DNA from: Paracoccus sp. Z118
GTDB taxonomy: Bacteria; Pseudomonadota; Alphaproteobacteria; Rhodobacterales; Rhodobacteraceae
Length of the DNA stretch: 40,815 bases
Direction of reading: 5' to 3'
Assembly (NCBI RefSeq): GCF_019061185.1
Contig: NZ_JAHQZU010000022.1
Coordinates: 1 to 40,815 of the forward strand
A model generated the notes under the pieces. The model did not search any database. It saw only the letters and a program-made list of their open reading frames with translations, and was not told the origin of the DNA. The translations under genes and the position numbers were made by a program. Below are positions 31,024-40,815 of this stretch, piece after piece (position 1 is the stretch's first letter; every line of letters starts with the position of its first letter).

Positions 31024-33009
31024 TTATTGCGGCTGCGCGCGGGAGACGATGTCCTCGGCGTCGCCGAGATTGACGAAATCCATCACGTCGCCTGCCGAGA
31101 AGGTCAGGCCGAAGGCGGATTCGATCTCGGTTATCAGCTTCACATGCGCCAGCGAGTCCCAGCCCGGCGTGTTGAAGGGTGAGGAATCGCGGTTCAGCGC
31201 GTCCGGGTTCAGCCGCAGGGCGCGGGCTGCGACCGCATAGACGCTGGCCGGGGAACCCGCCGCTTCCGCTTCCGCTTCAGGGGCGGCGGTGTTCATCAGC
31301 TCGGACCGGATCACCTTGCCCGAGGCGGTGCGGGGCAGGCGGCCCAGGACGTGGATTTCCACCGGCACTCGCTCGGGCGAGAGGTTCGCGCGGCAGAAGG
31401 CCCAGACCTGTTCCACGCTCAGCGACGTGCCCGGCACGGGGGCGACGGCGGCGACCAGACGCTCGCCGCGCTCGGGGTCGGGGCGGCCGAAGGCGTAGGC
31501 CTCGGCAAGGCCCGGCATGGTGGACAGGATCGCCGTCACCCCCTCGGGGTGGATGGTGGCCCCGCCCGAGACGATCACCGTCTTGCGGCGGCCGACGAAG
31601 TCGTAAACCCCGCTTTCGGTGACGCGGACCAGATCGCCGGTGCGGAAGGCGCCGTCCTTCAGCACCTCGGCGGTGAGGTCCGGCGCGCCGAAATAGCCGC
31701 GCATGACGGTGGGGCCGATCAGCACCAGCTCTCCGGTCTCGCCCGGCGGGACGGGGGTGCCGTCCTCGGCCACGACCCGGGCCGTGACGCCGACCGGGCG
31801 GCCGATGGTGCCGGGGATGCGGGTGGCGTCCTCGGGGCCGGCGAACAGGGCGTCGCAGACCACCTCGCTGAGGCCGTAGGCGTTCACCACCGGCACGCCG
31901 AAGCTGTCCTCGAACCGGGTCCAGAGGCCCGCGTCCAGATAGTCGGCGCTGCACAGCACGAAGCGGAAGGCGGGGGTGCGCAGGGCGTCCTGACGCTCGC
32001 GGCCCACGCGCTCGATGATGCGCAGGATGGTGGGGACGGCGATGAGGTGGGTGACGCCGTCCGCCGCCACGCGGTCCAGCATCGGCGGCACCGCCTGCAC
32101 CGAGAACGGGAACGGCCGGACCAGCGTGGCGCCGAACCACAGCGCCGAGATCGGGCCGCGCGTCAGCCCGTCGGTGTGGTGCAGCGGCAGAAGGTTCAGC
32201 AGCCGCGTGTCGGCGTCGAAGCCGTAGGCGTCCGCGAAGATGTCGAGCTGGCCGAGCAGGTTGTCGTAGGTCAGCTCCACCGCCTTGGCCGAGGAGGTGG
32301 TGCCCGAGGTGAAGATCAGCATCGAGGTTTCGGGATGGCTGCCGCCGAGGGCGGGCGACCCGTGTTCCAGCGCGGGGCCGTCCACCGCGCGGTTGCTTGC
32401 GGCGTTGCTCTCCGGCGGGTTGCTCTCCAGCGCCCGGCCTTGGGCCTTCCCGCCCTCCGGCGTGGCGCGTTCCGTCGTGCCGCTCTCCGCCGTTCTGCCC
32501 TCCGCTGTCCGGCCCTTTGCCGTCCCGCCCTCCATCGTGGCGCCTTCCGCCGCCCGGCGCTCCGCCGTCCCGCGTTCCTCCCCGTCCCAGCCGTCCACGC
32601 GCAGGACGCGCAGGCCCGGCTGGGTCTGGTCCAGCCCCATCCCCACGATGGCGTCCGCGTCGGTCAGCACGGCGGCGGGGCGGCAGACGGCGAGCAGGCT
32701 TTCCGCCTCGATACGGCTGGTCTGCCGGTCGCCCACGACGAAGGCGATCCCGGCGCGCAGCGCGGCCACCACCAGCAGGATCTGCCGCCGCTCATTCGTG
32801 CAGAACAGCGCCACGCGGTCGCCGGGGACGATTCCCTCGGCCCGCAGCCGCGCCATGAGGCGGTCCGAGCCATCCCGCGCCTCGTCATAGGTCAGCGGGC
32901 CGTCTTGCAGGATCGCGAGGGGCTTGCCGCCGAGGGCGGACAGGTGATCCTCGATCTGCCCGCGCAGGCGGTCATGGCCGCCGACCCGGATGGGATGAAG
33001 CTTCGTCAT
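31024..33009 (-). CDS. AMP-dependent acyl ligase fused to an acyl carrier domain
   Basis: A 661-residue protein. Adenylation domain motifs: FTSGTTSSAKAVELTYDN (residues 233-250, a diverged A3 loop keeping the lysine), NAYGLSEV (A5), GELVLIGPTVMRGYFG and FRTGDLV (A7), GRRKTVIVSGGATIHPEGV (A8), LPRTASGKVIR with the catalytic lysine (A10). The last 75 residues are a carrier domain with the phosphopantetheine serine in GWDSLAHVKL. It activates a carboxylic acid with ATP and loads its own carrier arm. A low-complexity insert (about 145-215, a 5-residue G-T-A-E-x repeat) splits the N-terminal subdomain and is coded by 15-bp repeats. ATG 33009 overlaps the thioesterase stop (ATGA). The substrate could be a fatty or amino acid. 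Confidence 0.88.
   Translation of the reverse strand: MTKLHPIRVGGHDRLRGQIEDHLSALGGKPLAILQDGPLTYDEARDGSDRLMARLRAEGIVPGDRVALFCTNERRQILLVVAALRAGIAFVVGDRQTSRIEAESLLAVCRPAAVLTDADAIVGMGLDQTQPGLRVLRVDGWDGEERGTAERRAAEGATMEGGTAKGRTAEGRTAESGTTERATPEGGKAQGRALESNPPESNAASNRAVDGPALEHGSPALGGSHPETSMLIFTSGTTSSAKAVELTYDNLLGQLDIFADAYGFDADTRLLNLLPLHHTDGLTRGPISALWFGATLVRPFPFSVQAVPPMLDRVAADGVTHLIAVPTILRIIERVGRERQDALRTPAFRFVLCSADYLDAGLWTRFEDSFGVPVVNAYGLSEVVCDALFAGPEDATRIPGTIGRPVGVTARVVAEDGTPVPPGETGELVLIGPTVMRGYFGAPDLTAEVLKDGAFRTGDLVRVTESGVYDFVGRRKTVIVSGGATIHPEGVTAILSTMPGLAEAYAFGRPDPERGERLVAAVAPVPGTSLSVEQVWAFCRANLSPERVPVEIHVLGRLPRTASGKVIRSELMNTAAPEAEAEAAGSPASVYAVAARALRLNPDALNRDSSPFNTPGWDSLAHVKLITEIESAFGLTFSAGDVMDFVNLGDAEDIVSRAQPQ
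32365..32577 (-). repeat. 15-bp-period low-complexity insert in the AMP ligase
   Basis: About 14 units related to GGGACGGCGGAGNGC on the minus strand code for G-[GT]-[AT]-[AE]-[GEKR]-type pentapeptides between ligase motifs A2 and A3. The unit is a multiple of three, so expansion keeps frame. Confidence 0.65.
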
Positions 33010-33947
33010 GCGCTGGTCCTTTCGTCGTTCATGGTTTTTCTTTGGACGCCCGGCGGTGTTCCGGGCGGCGCTGTAGTCGACGCTTCCGGCGATGTTGTCG
33101 GTGGCGTTTCGGGCGGCGCTTGCGTCGGGGTGCCGGCGGCAAGGCCGTTGTGGACGGCCGCCGCGACCTCGGCGACGGAATCCGGGTCGGTCATCAAGCC
33201 CAGATGCTTGCCGCTGACATCCATAACGTCGCATTGCGGCAGAAGCTGCCGCCAGCCGAGATCCTCGGGAAAGCCGCGATAGCGCCGCTCCTGCGTGCCG
33301 CGAATCACGATGGTCCGGCGCGGATGGCCGGGGCCGTCCATCCATGGCCGGGGCCGATAGGCGATCATGGCGGGGTAGAGGCCGCGGATGATCTCGCGGC
33401 AGCCCTCGGGGTGTTCCCACAGATACATCGGCACGTCGCCATAGACATGCAGCACGTCGGGGTTCTGCTTGCCGCCCAGCATCACGCGCCAGTTGCGGCG
33501 GGTATAGCCGAGGATGCGGCGCGTTTCCGCCAGCGGCGCGCTCCATGGGCGGTAGCCGGGGACTTTGCGCAGGATTTCGGAATCGAACTGCCACAGCGTG
33601 TCCACCTGCACGCCGAGCGTGGCGAGGTGGCGCGCGGCCTCGAACGCGACATAGCCCGCGAAGGAGAAGCCGCCGAGATGAAGCGGGCCGGGCAGGGCGG
33701 CCCGCGCGATGTCCTCGGCCAGCCGCCGTCCCAGTTCGGGCACGGTCAGGCGGTCCAGATCCTTGTGCAGCCGCGCGTCCAGCCGGGTGCCGACGCAGCC
33801 GACCGTCCCGGCGATCTGCTGCACGAGCGAGCGGGCATAGAACACGCTGCCGCCGAGATCGTGCATGAAGACCAGCGTTCCGGCGGGCGCGGGACCGGTC
33901 AGCCGCACCAGCGTCGGCGGCAGGCGGGGGGCGGTCGGACGGTTCAT
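33006..33947 (-). CDS. Thioesterase-type alpha/beta hydrolase
   Basis: A 313-residue protein resembling stand-alone thioesterase domains of peptide and polyketide synthases. It has an oxyanion segment LVFMHDLGGSVFYARSLVQQ (residues 25-44), the nucleophile elbow GGFSFAGYVAFEAARHL with Ser95, DTLWQFDSE with a candidate acidic residue, and DVSGKHLGLM with the catalytic histidine. The C-terminal 40 residues are a P-T-x-A-P-P low-complexity tail. The start overlaps the FemAB-like gene stop and the end overlaps the ligase start, both ATGA, so the three are made together. It likely releases or edits the acyl group on the neighbouring carrier domain. Confidence 0.82.
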   Translation of the reverse strand: MNRPTAPRLPPTLVRLTGPAPAGTLVFMHDLGGSVFYARSLVQQIAGTVGCVGTRLDARLHKDLDRLTVPELGRRLAEDIARAALPGPLHLGGFSFAGYVAFEAARHLATLGVQVDTLWQFDSEILRKVPGYRPWSAPLAETRRILGYTRRNWRVMLGGKQNPDVLHVYGDVPMYLWEHPEGCREIIRGLYPAMIAYRPRPWMDGPGHPRRTIVIRGTQERRYRGFPEDLGWRQLLPQCDVMDVSGKHLGLMTDPDSVAEVAAAVHNGLAAGTPTQAPPETPPTTSPEASTTAPPGTPPGVQRKTMNDERTSA

Positions 33948-35401
33948 GTGACGACCTCGGGCTGGGCTGTGTCCGGGAGGGCCGCGGCGGGCCGGGTCTT
34001 GCCGGAGGGGGCGGAGCCGGAGGGGGTCTTTTCAGACGCGACGGTGCCAGACGGCTCCTTTTCAGACGCGACCGCACCGGATGGAGCCATGCTGGATGGG
34101 CTTTTGTCCGAGGGGGCCTTTTCAGATGGGGCCTTTTCAGACGCGACCTTGCCGGAGGGGGCCTTCCAGAGGGTCGCGCCAGTTCCAGCCATCCCAGTCC
34201 CGGCCTCGTCGGACCCGTCCATGTCGGGGGCCTTGTCGGGGAAGGGGAGTTTCTGCGCTTCGGCCTCGCGCTCGGCGGCGGCGTCGGCGCGGCGGCGGGC
34301 GCAGGCTCTGGCGGCGAGGGGGGTGAAGGTTTCGTCGCGGAACCACAGCGCGTGGCAGGTCGGCTCGATGCCGATGCCGCGCAGGGTCTTGTGGTGGCCG
34401 GTGCCGCCGAAGTCGATCTCCTCCAGCCGGCGGGTCAGGGCGTATTCCATCTCGCGGTAATACATCTCGAACAGCAGCCCCTCCTGCGGGGCGGCGAGGC
34501 CCCAATACTGGGCGTGAAGCCGCGGCGCGCCCGCGACGCTCATCAGCGCCGCCGCCCATTCCTCGCCCTGCAGGGCGACGGACAGGTGGATCACGTCCGC
34601 CATCTCGCGGAAGGCGGCCTCGAAATAGGCGAGGTTCAGGGCGGGCGTGGTGCCGTAGCGGTCGTAGGTCGCGCGGTAGAAGGCGAACATGCGGGGGGCG
34701 AGATCCGGCGTGATCCGCGGGCCCGTCAGCCGGTCGAACCGCAGCCCCAGCGCCGCGGCCCGCTGGCGTTCCTTGCGCACGCGGGTGCGGCCGTTCTGGG
34801 TCATGGCACCGGCGAACTCGGTGAAATCGGCCTTGCCCCGGTCGCGCCAGACGAAGACGTTGCCTTCCGCCGGAACGAAGCCCGCCGCCACCGCCGCCCG
34901 CTGGTCGGCGCCGGTCATGTAGGCGATCTGGACCGAGGACGCGCCCGCCCGCCGCGCCGCCTCGCGCAGCGCGGTCAGCAGGGCGGCCCGCACGCGCGGC
35001 GCGTCCGCGCCGGGGCGCACCAGCAGGCGCGGGCCGGGATTCGGCACCATCGGCACCTCGACCTGGAGCTTGGGGTAATACGGCCCCGCCGCCCGCTCAT
35101 GCGCCAGCGGCAGGCCGAGATCGACGCCCAGCTCGCCCGCCGAGTTCGTCTTGAGCCAGGCCGGAGCGGCCCCGATCACCGCGCCGCCCGTCGCCCCGCC
35201 CGCCTCGCGCAGGATCAGGTGATGGGGGGTGAACCCGGCCTCGGGCGCGGCGAGGCCGCATTCCTCGAGGATGCGCAGATGGCGGTGCTGAAGCAGCGGA
35301 TGGCCGGCGGTGCCGCAGCAATCCCAATCCGAAGCCGGGATGGCCGACATGGCCCCGTGGCAGGACGCCACGAGGCCATCAACCTCGAACCTGTCGATCA
35401 C
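33944..35401 (-). CDS. FemAB/GNAT-like acyltransferase (DUF482-type)
   Basis: A 485-residue protein from GTG 35401, chosen because a GGAG site lies 9 bp before it. The open frame reaches 35566 without similarity. The body (about residues 15-375) matches the DUF482 group of the acetyltransferase fold: MTQNGRTRVRKERQRA (about 215), FYRATYDRYGTTPALNLAYF, LMSVAGAPRLHAQYWG, EMYYREMEYALTRRLEEIDF, and GGTGHHKTLRGIGIEPTCHA. Members transfer acyl or aminoacyl groups to amines. The C-terminal tail (about 400-470) is eleven imperfect pentapeptides, APSGK / VASEK / APSEK, and is surely disordered. As first gene of the trio it may couple the carrier-bound acyl group to an acceptor amine. Substrate unknown. 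Confidence 0.78.
   Translation of the reverse strand: MIDRFEVDGLVASCHGAMSAIPASDWDCCGTAGHPLLQHRHLRILEECGLAAPEAGFTPHHLILREAGGATGGAVIGAAPAWLKTNSAGELGVDLGLPLAHERAAGPYYPKLQVEVPMVPNPGPRLLVRPGADAPRVRAALLTALREAARRAGASSVQIAYMTGADQRAAVAAGFVPAEGNVFVWRDRGKADFTEFAGAMTQNGRTRVRKERQRAAALGLRFDRLTGPRITPDLAPRMFAFYRATYDRYGTTPALNLAYFEAAFREMADVIHLSVALQGEEWAAALMSVAGAPRLHAQYWGLAAPQEGLLFEMYYREMEYALTRRLEEIDFGGTGHHKTLRGIGIEPTCHALWFRDETFTPLAARACARRRADAAAEREAEAQKLPFPDKAPDMDGSDEAGTGMAGTGATLWKAPSGKVASEKAPSEKAPSDKSPSSMAPSGAVASEKEPSGTVASEKTPSGSAPSGKTRPAAALPDTAQPEVVT
33998..34162 (-). repeat. 15-bp tandem repeat coding the FemAB-like tail
   Basis: Eleven units of 15 bp encode the pentapeptides APSGK, VASEK, APSEK, APSDK, SPSSM, APSGA, VASEK, EPSGT, VASEK, TPSGS, APSGK. 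Copy-number change would lengthen or shorten the disordered tail without a frameshift. Confidence 0.8.
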
Positions 35402-35608
35402 GATGAAAACTCCGCACCAGACAACCGAATCGACGACAAATAACCGGCGCCTCCCCCTCGGGCGGGCGGCGGCCCGCCAGAGGCGACACGGGAGGCGGAT
35501 AGAACCGGGGCAAGACTGGACCAACGCGGCCCGCTTGGCACCCCCTATTTCGCACGACTCTATCACACCGGCATGAGCCTGCCGAAGAGGATATATGCCG
35601 CCCGCCGG

Positions 35609-35815
35609 TCAGAGCGCGAGTTCGCGCGCCCTGTGGTTGCGGCAGGACCAGCGGTTCACCCGCCAGTCGGGATGGTGCTGCTGCCATCCGGCGATGACGG
35701 CCTGCCCGCGCATGACGCAGGTGAGCAGCGAGATCTCGGCCCCGTCGAAGAGGAGCGAGAACGCGCGGCAGTCAGGTCCGGTGGCGTGACAGGCGGAGAT
35801 CAGCATCTCGATCAT
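35609..35815 (-). CDS. Conserved small protein of unknown function
   Basis: A 68-residue protein, MIEMLISACHATGPDCRAF at the start, then LLTCVMRGQAVIAGWQQHHP and DWRVNRWSC. The pattern of three spaced cysteines (C-x-R near 16, C near 33, C near 59) and the W-x3-HPxW-x-V-x2-WxC ending is seen in small proteins common in alphaproteobacteria, none with a function known to me. ATG 35815 has a GAGGG site. Upstream it is bordered by the minisatellite region; 35402-35608 on its other side should hold the promoter of the acyltransferase trio. Confidence 0.65.
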   Translation of the reverse strand: MIEMLISACHATGPDCRAFSLLFDGAEISLLTCVMRGQAVIAGWQQHHPDWRVNRWSCRNHRARELAL

Positions 35816-35830
35816 GGTCGGACCCTCGGA

Positions 35831-36290
35831 GCGGGGCCTTGAAGCGGGGCCTTGAAGCGGGGCCGTTCCGGCCGGCGCTGTCGCTGGCGCGGCGAGGGTT
35901 GCCGGGCCGGTGTCCAGAATCGGGCCGCCTGCCGCGAGGGCCTCCGGGCGCGATTGTCCCACGGGGCGGCTCGCCGGGCAAGGATTTGCGGGGCAGGCGG
36001 CGGGCGAGCCGATCCGCGCCGTCTCGGACAGCCGTCTCGGACAGCCGGGCCGCGCCCTTCGGGGCGGCGGTGGGCCGATGCTCGGGCGCGGCGGTGAGCC
36101 ATGAGGCTTCGGGCGCGATTGTCCCACGGGGCGGCCCGCCGACAAAGGATTGGCTGGCGGGGCGGGCGGCGGGCGATCCGCGCCGTCTCGGACAGCCGCC
36201 CCGCGCTGACCGGCGCTGTTGGTGGAGCGGCGGAAGTCGCCGGGTCGGATTCCAGTATCGGGCTGCCTGCCATGAGGCTTCGGGCGCAAG
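35831..36290. repeat. Minisatellite of two alternating modules
   Basis: First a short repeat: GCGGGGCCTTGAA at 35831, 35844 and a partial third copy. Then two modules, each twice: module 1 (CGCCGGGTCGG..CCAGTATCGGGCTGCCTGCC) at about 35872-35950 and 36211-36288, and module 2 (GGGCGCGATTGTCCCACGGG up to GTCTCGGACAGCCG) at about 35946-36034 and 36111-36198, 165 bp apart. GTCTCGGACAGCC is itself doubled at 36021-36046. All frames through it read as arginine/proline/alanine repeats. No gene is supported in 35816-36416. Confidence 0.7.
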
Positions 36291-36416
36291 TCTTCTGCCG
36301 CCAGTCCACCGATCAGGAATCGACGAGACGGAGGCAGGCGCGTGTCGCGGGGCGGGCCGGGCCGCGCCCTCCGGCACCGGCGCATCCCGGCGTGCGGCTG
36401 TCAGGCGGCCCCCCAG

Positions 36417-38411
<1,995 letters not shown>

Positions 38412-38578
38412 CGGGGCCGGCCTTTCGCGAAGGATAGAGGTCGGCTTTACAACGAGATGGCGGGGAGTCCGGTTCTCTCCTCGCGGGAATTATCTTGCGG
38501 AAGGCGCGGGGGTGTGGCGGCCCGGATACGATGCGGGGGGAAGCGTTTCGCCGCATCCGGGCGGCCGGGTCGGAAAAC

Positions 38579-38602
38579 GGCGGGACCGGTCAAGGTCCCG
38601 CC
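38579..38602 (-). terminator. Intrinsic terminator of the esterase gene
   Basis: A perfect 9-bp stem, GGCGGGACC and GGTCCCGCC with a 6-base loop, is followed on the minus strand by GTTTTCCG. It begins 20 bp beyond the esterase stop codon. Confidence 0.75.
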
Positions 38603-38621
38603 AGAGTTGCAGGGCCGTCGA

Positions 38622-39857
38622 TTACAGCAGGAAGTCGTCTTCGGTCAGGTGATGGATTCCCTCGATCCTTCCCTTGGCCTCGTAATAGCTGTCGCGGTCG
38701 GTGTTCAGATACACGTAGGTATCGCCGTCATGGTGGCGCAGACGGATCTGCGCGCCATCCGAGGTAAAGGCGCTCGGTCCCACAAGGCCCAGAAGATCGA
38801 AGTCCTGATGCCCGCGCTGGCGCGAATGGGCGTCGATGTCGCGGAAATCGATCACGTCGCCCTTGGCAAAATCGCCGATGACCGCGCCATGCCATTCGGA
38901 CACCCTGTCGAAATCGTGGACATTCCCGGGAGAGGCGGATTCGGGTGCTGTTTCGGGCACCCATTCCGGCGTCTGTTCGGGCACCCGTTCCGGCGCCCAT
39001 TCCGGGCGCGGCGCAGCCTGAACCGGGCCGCGGTCATCGCCTGTCCGCCCGTCGAATGCTTGCCGGAATTCCGGCGCGTTCAGCATCCGACTGGACGAAT
39101 GGGCCACGCCATCGGCGACGACGAGTTCCCAGTTGAATTCCCAGCCTTTCGATGCGGCGAGCTCCCTGGCCTCGTTATAGACGTTCTGCGCCCGGTCCAG
39201 CCGGTGCGAACCCTGGCGCATCGCCGCGGCGCCGCTGGACAGTTGGGAATCGTTGGGGTCATTATCGCGCGAGCCGGCGTAGATCGTCACCGGATCGGCG
39301 AGATAGTCTTTCAGATAGGCTTCCGCGTCGGCCGCCGGCAGGCCGTCGAAGCCGTAAGGCATGTCTTCCGACAGGCTGGCGCGGACATGCGTCGAGGGGT
39401 TGGCGATGATGATCTTGTCGAAGATGTCGGGGCCGAATGCGGCGACCCGGCTCAGGAACTGGCCGCCCGCCGAATGGCCGAAGGCGATCGTTTCGTCATT
39501 GGGATCATTGCCCAGTTTCGCGTGAGCCCACTCCGCGATGTCATCGACCAACGAGACGGTCCAGTCTTCCTTCGGCAGAAGCCGACTGCCGTCCAGCATC
39601 CCGCCCCTGTGATATTCCGAGTTGGAGAACTCCCGCGAATCGAATTTCGGCGCGACGACGTAAAGCCCGTATTGGTCCGCAACCTTGACGGCTGCGTCGC
39701 GGTAATCGTCGGCATTGCGGGATGTTCCGTGAAAATTCAGCAGGACCCCCTTGATTTCCCCTGAGGGCCGGTAGGTGAAAGTTTCGAGTGTCGTTCCGCC
39801 GAAATCGACGTTGAGCATTTCTTTGCCCAGAGGCGCGGCAGGCAGGTTCAATGGCAT
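38622..39857 (-). CDS. Alpha/beta hydrolase (esterase) with type I secretion module
   Basis: A 411-residue protein with no Sec signal. The catalytic domain (1-270) has an oxyanion loop VLLNFHGTSRNADDY (about 38-52), IAFGHSAGGQFLSRVAAFGP with nucleophile Ser129, a candidate acid in AGSRDNDPND, and histidine in VADGVAHSSSRM. It resembles feruloyl/acetyl-xylan esterase and PHB depolymerase-like enzymes. A P-E-x-x repeat linker (about 285-310) leads to a C-terminal module, VIGDFAKGDVIDFRDIDAHS, DTYVYLNTDRDSYYEAKG, ending TEDDFLL. That module is homologous to the end of the glycosidase at 22.6 kb. Both should be exported by the ABC/HlyD pair at 10-13 kb. It may remove ester substituents from the exopolysaccharide. 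Confidence 0.85.
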   Translation of the reverse strand: MPLNLPAAPLGKEMLNVDFGGTTLETFTYRPSGEIKGVLLNFHGTSRNADDYRDAAVKVADQYGLYVVAPKFDSREFSNSEYHRGGMLDGSRLLPKEDWTVSLVDDIAEWAHAKLGNDPNDETIAFGHSAGGQFLSRVAAFGPDIFDKIIIANPSTHVRASLSEDMPYGFDGLPAADAEAYLKDYLADPVTIYAGSRDNDPNDSQLSSGAAAMRQGSHRLDRAQNVYNEARELAASKGWEFNWELVVADGVAHSSSRMLNAPEFRQAFDGRTGDDRGPVQAAPRPEWAPERVPEQTPEWVPETAPESASPGNVHDFDRVSEWHGAVIGDFAKGDVIDFRDIDAHSRQRGHQDFDLLGLVGPSAFTSDGAQIRLRHHDGDTYVYLNTDRDSYYEAKGRIEGIHHLTEDDFLL

Positions 39858-40107
39858 TCAAGCAGTCCTTCAAAGCTCTGCTGGTCGAGAGCGGCGGGGT
39901 TGTGCTTGCCGCCTGAAGATCAGTCAACCAGAGCGAGTAACCTGCCTCTACTTCTGCGCGAAAATACGCTTGGGGTATGGGCGGAATTGTGCTCGGACAC
40001 CAAACTGCCGTTGCGTCCGGGCGTCGGGCGCGGCGCCCCTTCCGGGTACGATGGCTGGCTTGACAGGTCCGGTGGCGGTTGCGCTTGATGGCGGCAGGGG
40101 GTGGAAT

Positions 40108-40815
40108 GTGATCAGGCTTGTTTCTGCGAGCGTATTCTGGGCCGTCGTGGCGGGCGCCGCGCTCGCACAGGGCACCCCCGCCGATACGGCGACTCCCGAA
40201 AAGGCCAATGCGCTGCGCGAGATCATCGTTCTCATGGAGGACGAGGCCGAAACCCTGCGCGCCGAGATCGAGTCCATGCGAGCCGAGCTTGCCGAGGGCC
40301 GGGCCGGGGCCGCCGCGCCTGACCCGGCCGCCGAGCATGAGGCGGCGCGGGCCGAGGGCGCCACTGCCGCGGAAAGGGCAGAGGCGGCCGAGCGCGAGGC
40401 CGAACTCGCCGCCGCCCGGCAGGAGGCGGAGGTTCAGGCAGCCAGTGCGGAGGCGCTGCAAGCCGCCGAGGGCCGGGCCGAGGCGTTGACTGCGCAGCTC
40501 CAGGCCGCGCAGGACGAGGCGGCCGCGACCGCCCGCCGCCTCACCGCCGTTGAGGCGATGCTGGCCGAGCGCGAGGAGATGGCTCCCGAAGCGCAGGCCA
40601 CGGCAGAGGCCGAACTGACCAATCTGCGCGCGCGGCTTGCCGAGGCAGAGGCGCGGCTGGCGGAAGCCGGCACCGCCCGGCAGGAGGCCGAGGCGGCGCG
40701 GGCCGACCTGACCGCGCAACTGGACGCGGCGCAGCAGGAAACGGCAACGCTGCGGGACGCTGCGGGGCAGGCGGGTGACGCCGAGGCCGCGCTTGCCGAG
40801 ACGGAGGCGCGGCTG
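40108..40815 (+). CDS. Exported coiled-coil protein, 3' end outside window
   Basis: A GTG start at 40108, with an AGGGGGTGG site a few bases upstream, begins MIRLVSASVFWAVVAGAALA, a short signal peptide with cleavage at about ALA-Q. The remaining 215 codons to the window edge are almost pure heptad-type coiled coil, rich in A, E, R, L and Q (EAETLRAEIESMRAELAEGR and similar) with no stop. The family cannot be named from this part; such periplasmic coiled coils often precede an OmpA, peptidoglycan-binding or protease domain. The ATG two bases earlier gives an immediate stop, which supports GTG. Confidence 0.7.
   Translation, partial: MIRLVSASVFWAVVAGAALAQGTPADTATPEKANALREIIVLMEDEAETLRAEIESMRAELAEGRAGAAAPDPAAEHEAARAEGATAAERAEAAEREAELAAARQEAEVQAASAEALQAAEGRAEALTAQLQAAQDEAAATARRLTAVEAMLAEREEMAPEAQATAEAELTNLRARLAEAEARLAEAGTARQEAEAARADLTAQLDAAQQETATLRDAAGQAGDAEAALAETEARL

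Noticed and set aside
33010..34077. N-terminal extension of the AMP ligase to 1017 residues
   Set aside because: The extra 356 residues are the thioesterase gene in another frame; ATG 33009 with the ATGA overlap gives a normal family N-terminus.

Overview
The window is very GC-rich DNA from an alphaproteobacterium, most likely of the Rhodobacterales (Paracoccus/Rhodobacter/Roseobacter relatives). Three things point there: a replication initiator of the DnaA-like plasmid type known from that order, a recurrent intergenic element (C-rich block, CTTCGG, CCCCCGGGATATTT, GCCGCCCGA), and an exopolysaccharide gene set of the rhizobial Exo/Pss style. A parA-parB pair next to a plasmid initiator and a putative origin says that this is an extrachromosomal replicon (plasmid or chromid), not the main chromosome.

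Layout. 1-2.0 kb: a scrap heap of insertion sequences (IS3, ISL3, IS481, IS256 types), apparently nested. 2.1-4.8 kb: an RTX/cadherin/FG-GAP repeat protein and a VapBC toxin-antitoxin pair. 5.0-9.6 kb: an ATP-grasp protein, a polysaccharide flippase, a Sec-exported glycoside hydrolase and a membrane protein. 10.0-13.2 kb: a type I secretion ABC transporter and its HlyD-type adaptor. 13.6-22.5 kb: exopolysaccharide core with an initiating sugar-phosphate transferase, Wzy-type polymerase, four glycosyltransferases, a Wzz/PCP chain-length protein and an ExoF-type outer-membrane export protein. 22.6-23.9 kb: a second glycoside hydrolase, this one with a C-terminal type I secretion module. 23.9-28.7 kb: the replicon core, made of a palindrome array, parB, parA, a putative origin with short repeats and a 22-bp perfect palindrome, and the DnaA-like initiator. 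29.0-30.6 kb: two paralogous membrane proteins joined by a leader region that has been tandemly duplicated. 31.0-35.4 kb: an overlapping trio of FemAB-like acyltransferase, thioesterase and AMP-ligase/ACP fusion, which looks like a small acyl-transfer pathway of unknown product. 35.6-40.8 kb: a conserved small protein, a minisatellite region, a BCCT transporter, a type I-secreted esterase and the start of a coiled-coil exported protein.

How it fits together. The 5-24 kb genes make a coherent Wzx/Wzy-dependent exopolysaccharide locus in which the polymer can be trimmed by two related glycosidases sent out by different routes (Sec and type I). The type I system at 10-13 kb is the obvious exporter for the glycosidase at 22.6 kb, the esterase at 38.6 kb (same C-terminal module) and perhaps the RTX protein at 2.1 kb. 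The most striking non-coding feature is an array of about 15 CTTCCCCGNGGGGAAG palindromes downstream of parB, partly phased at about 41 bp, with three further copies inside parA and parB. It is the best candidate for the plasmid centromere.
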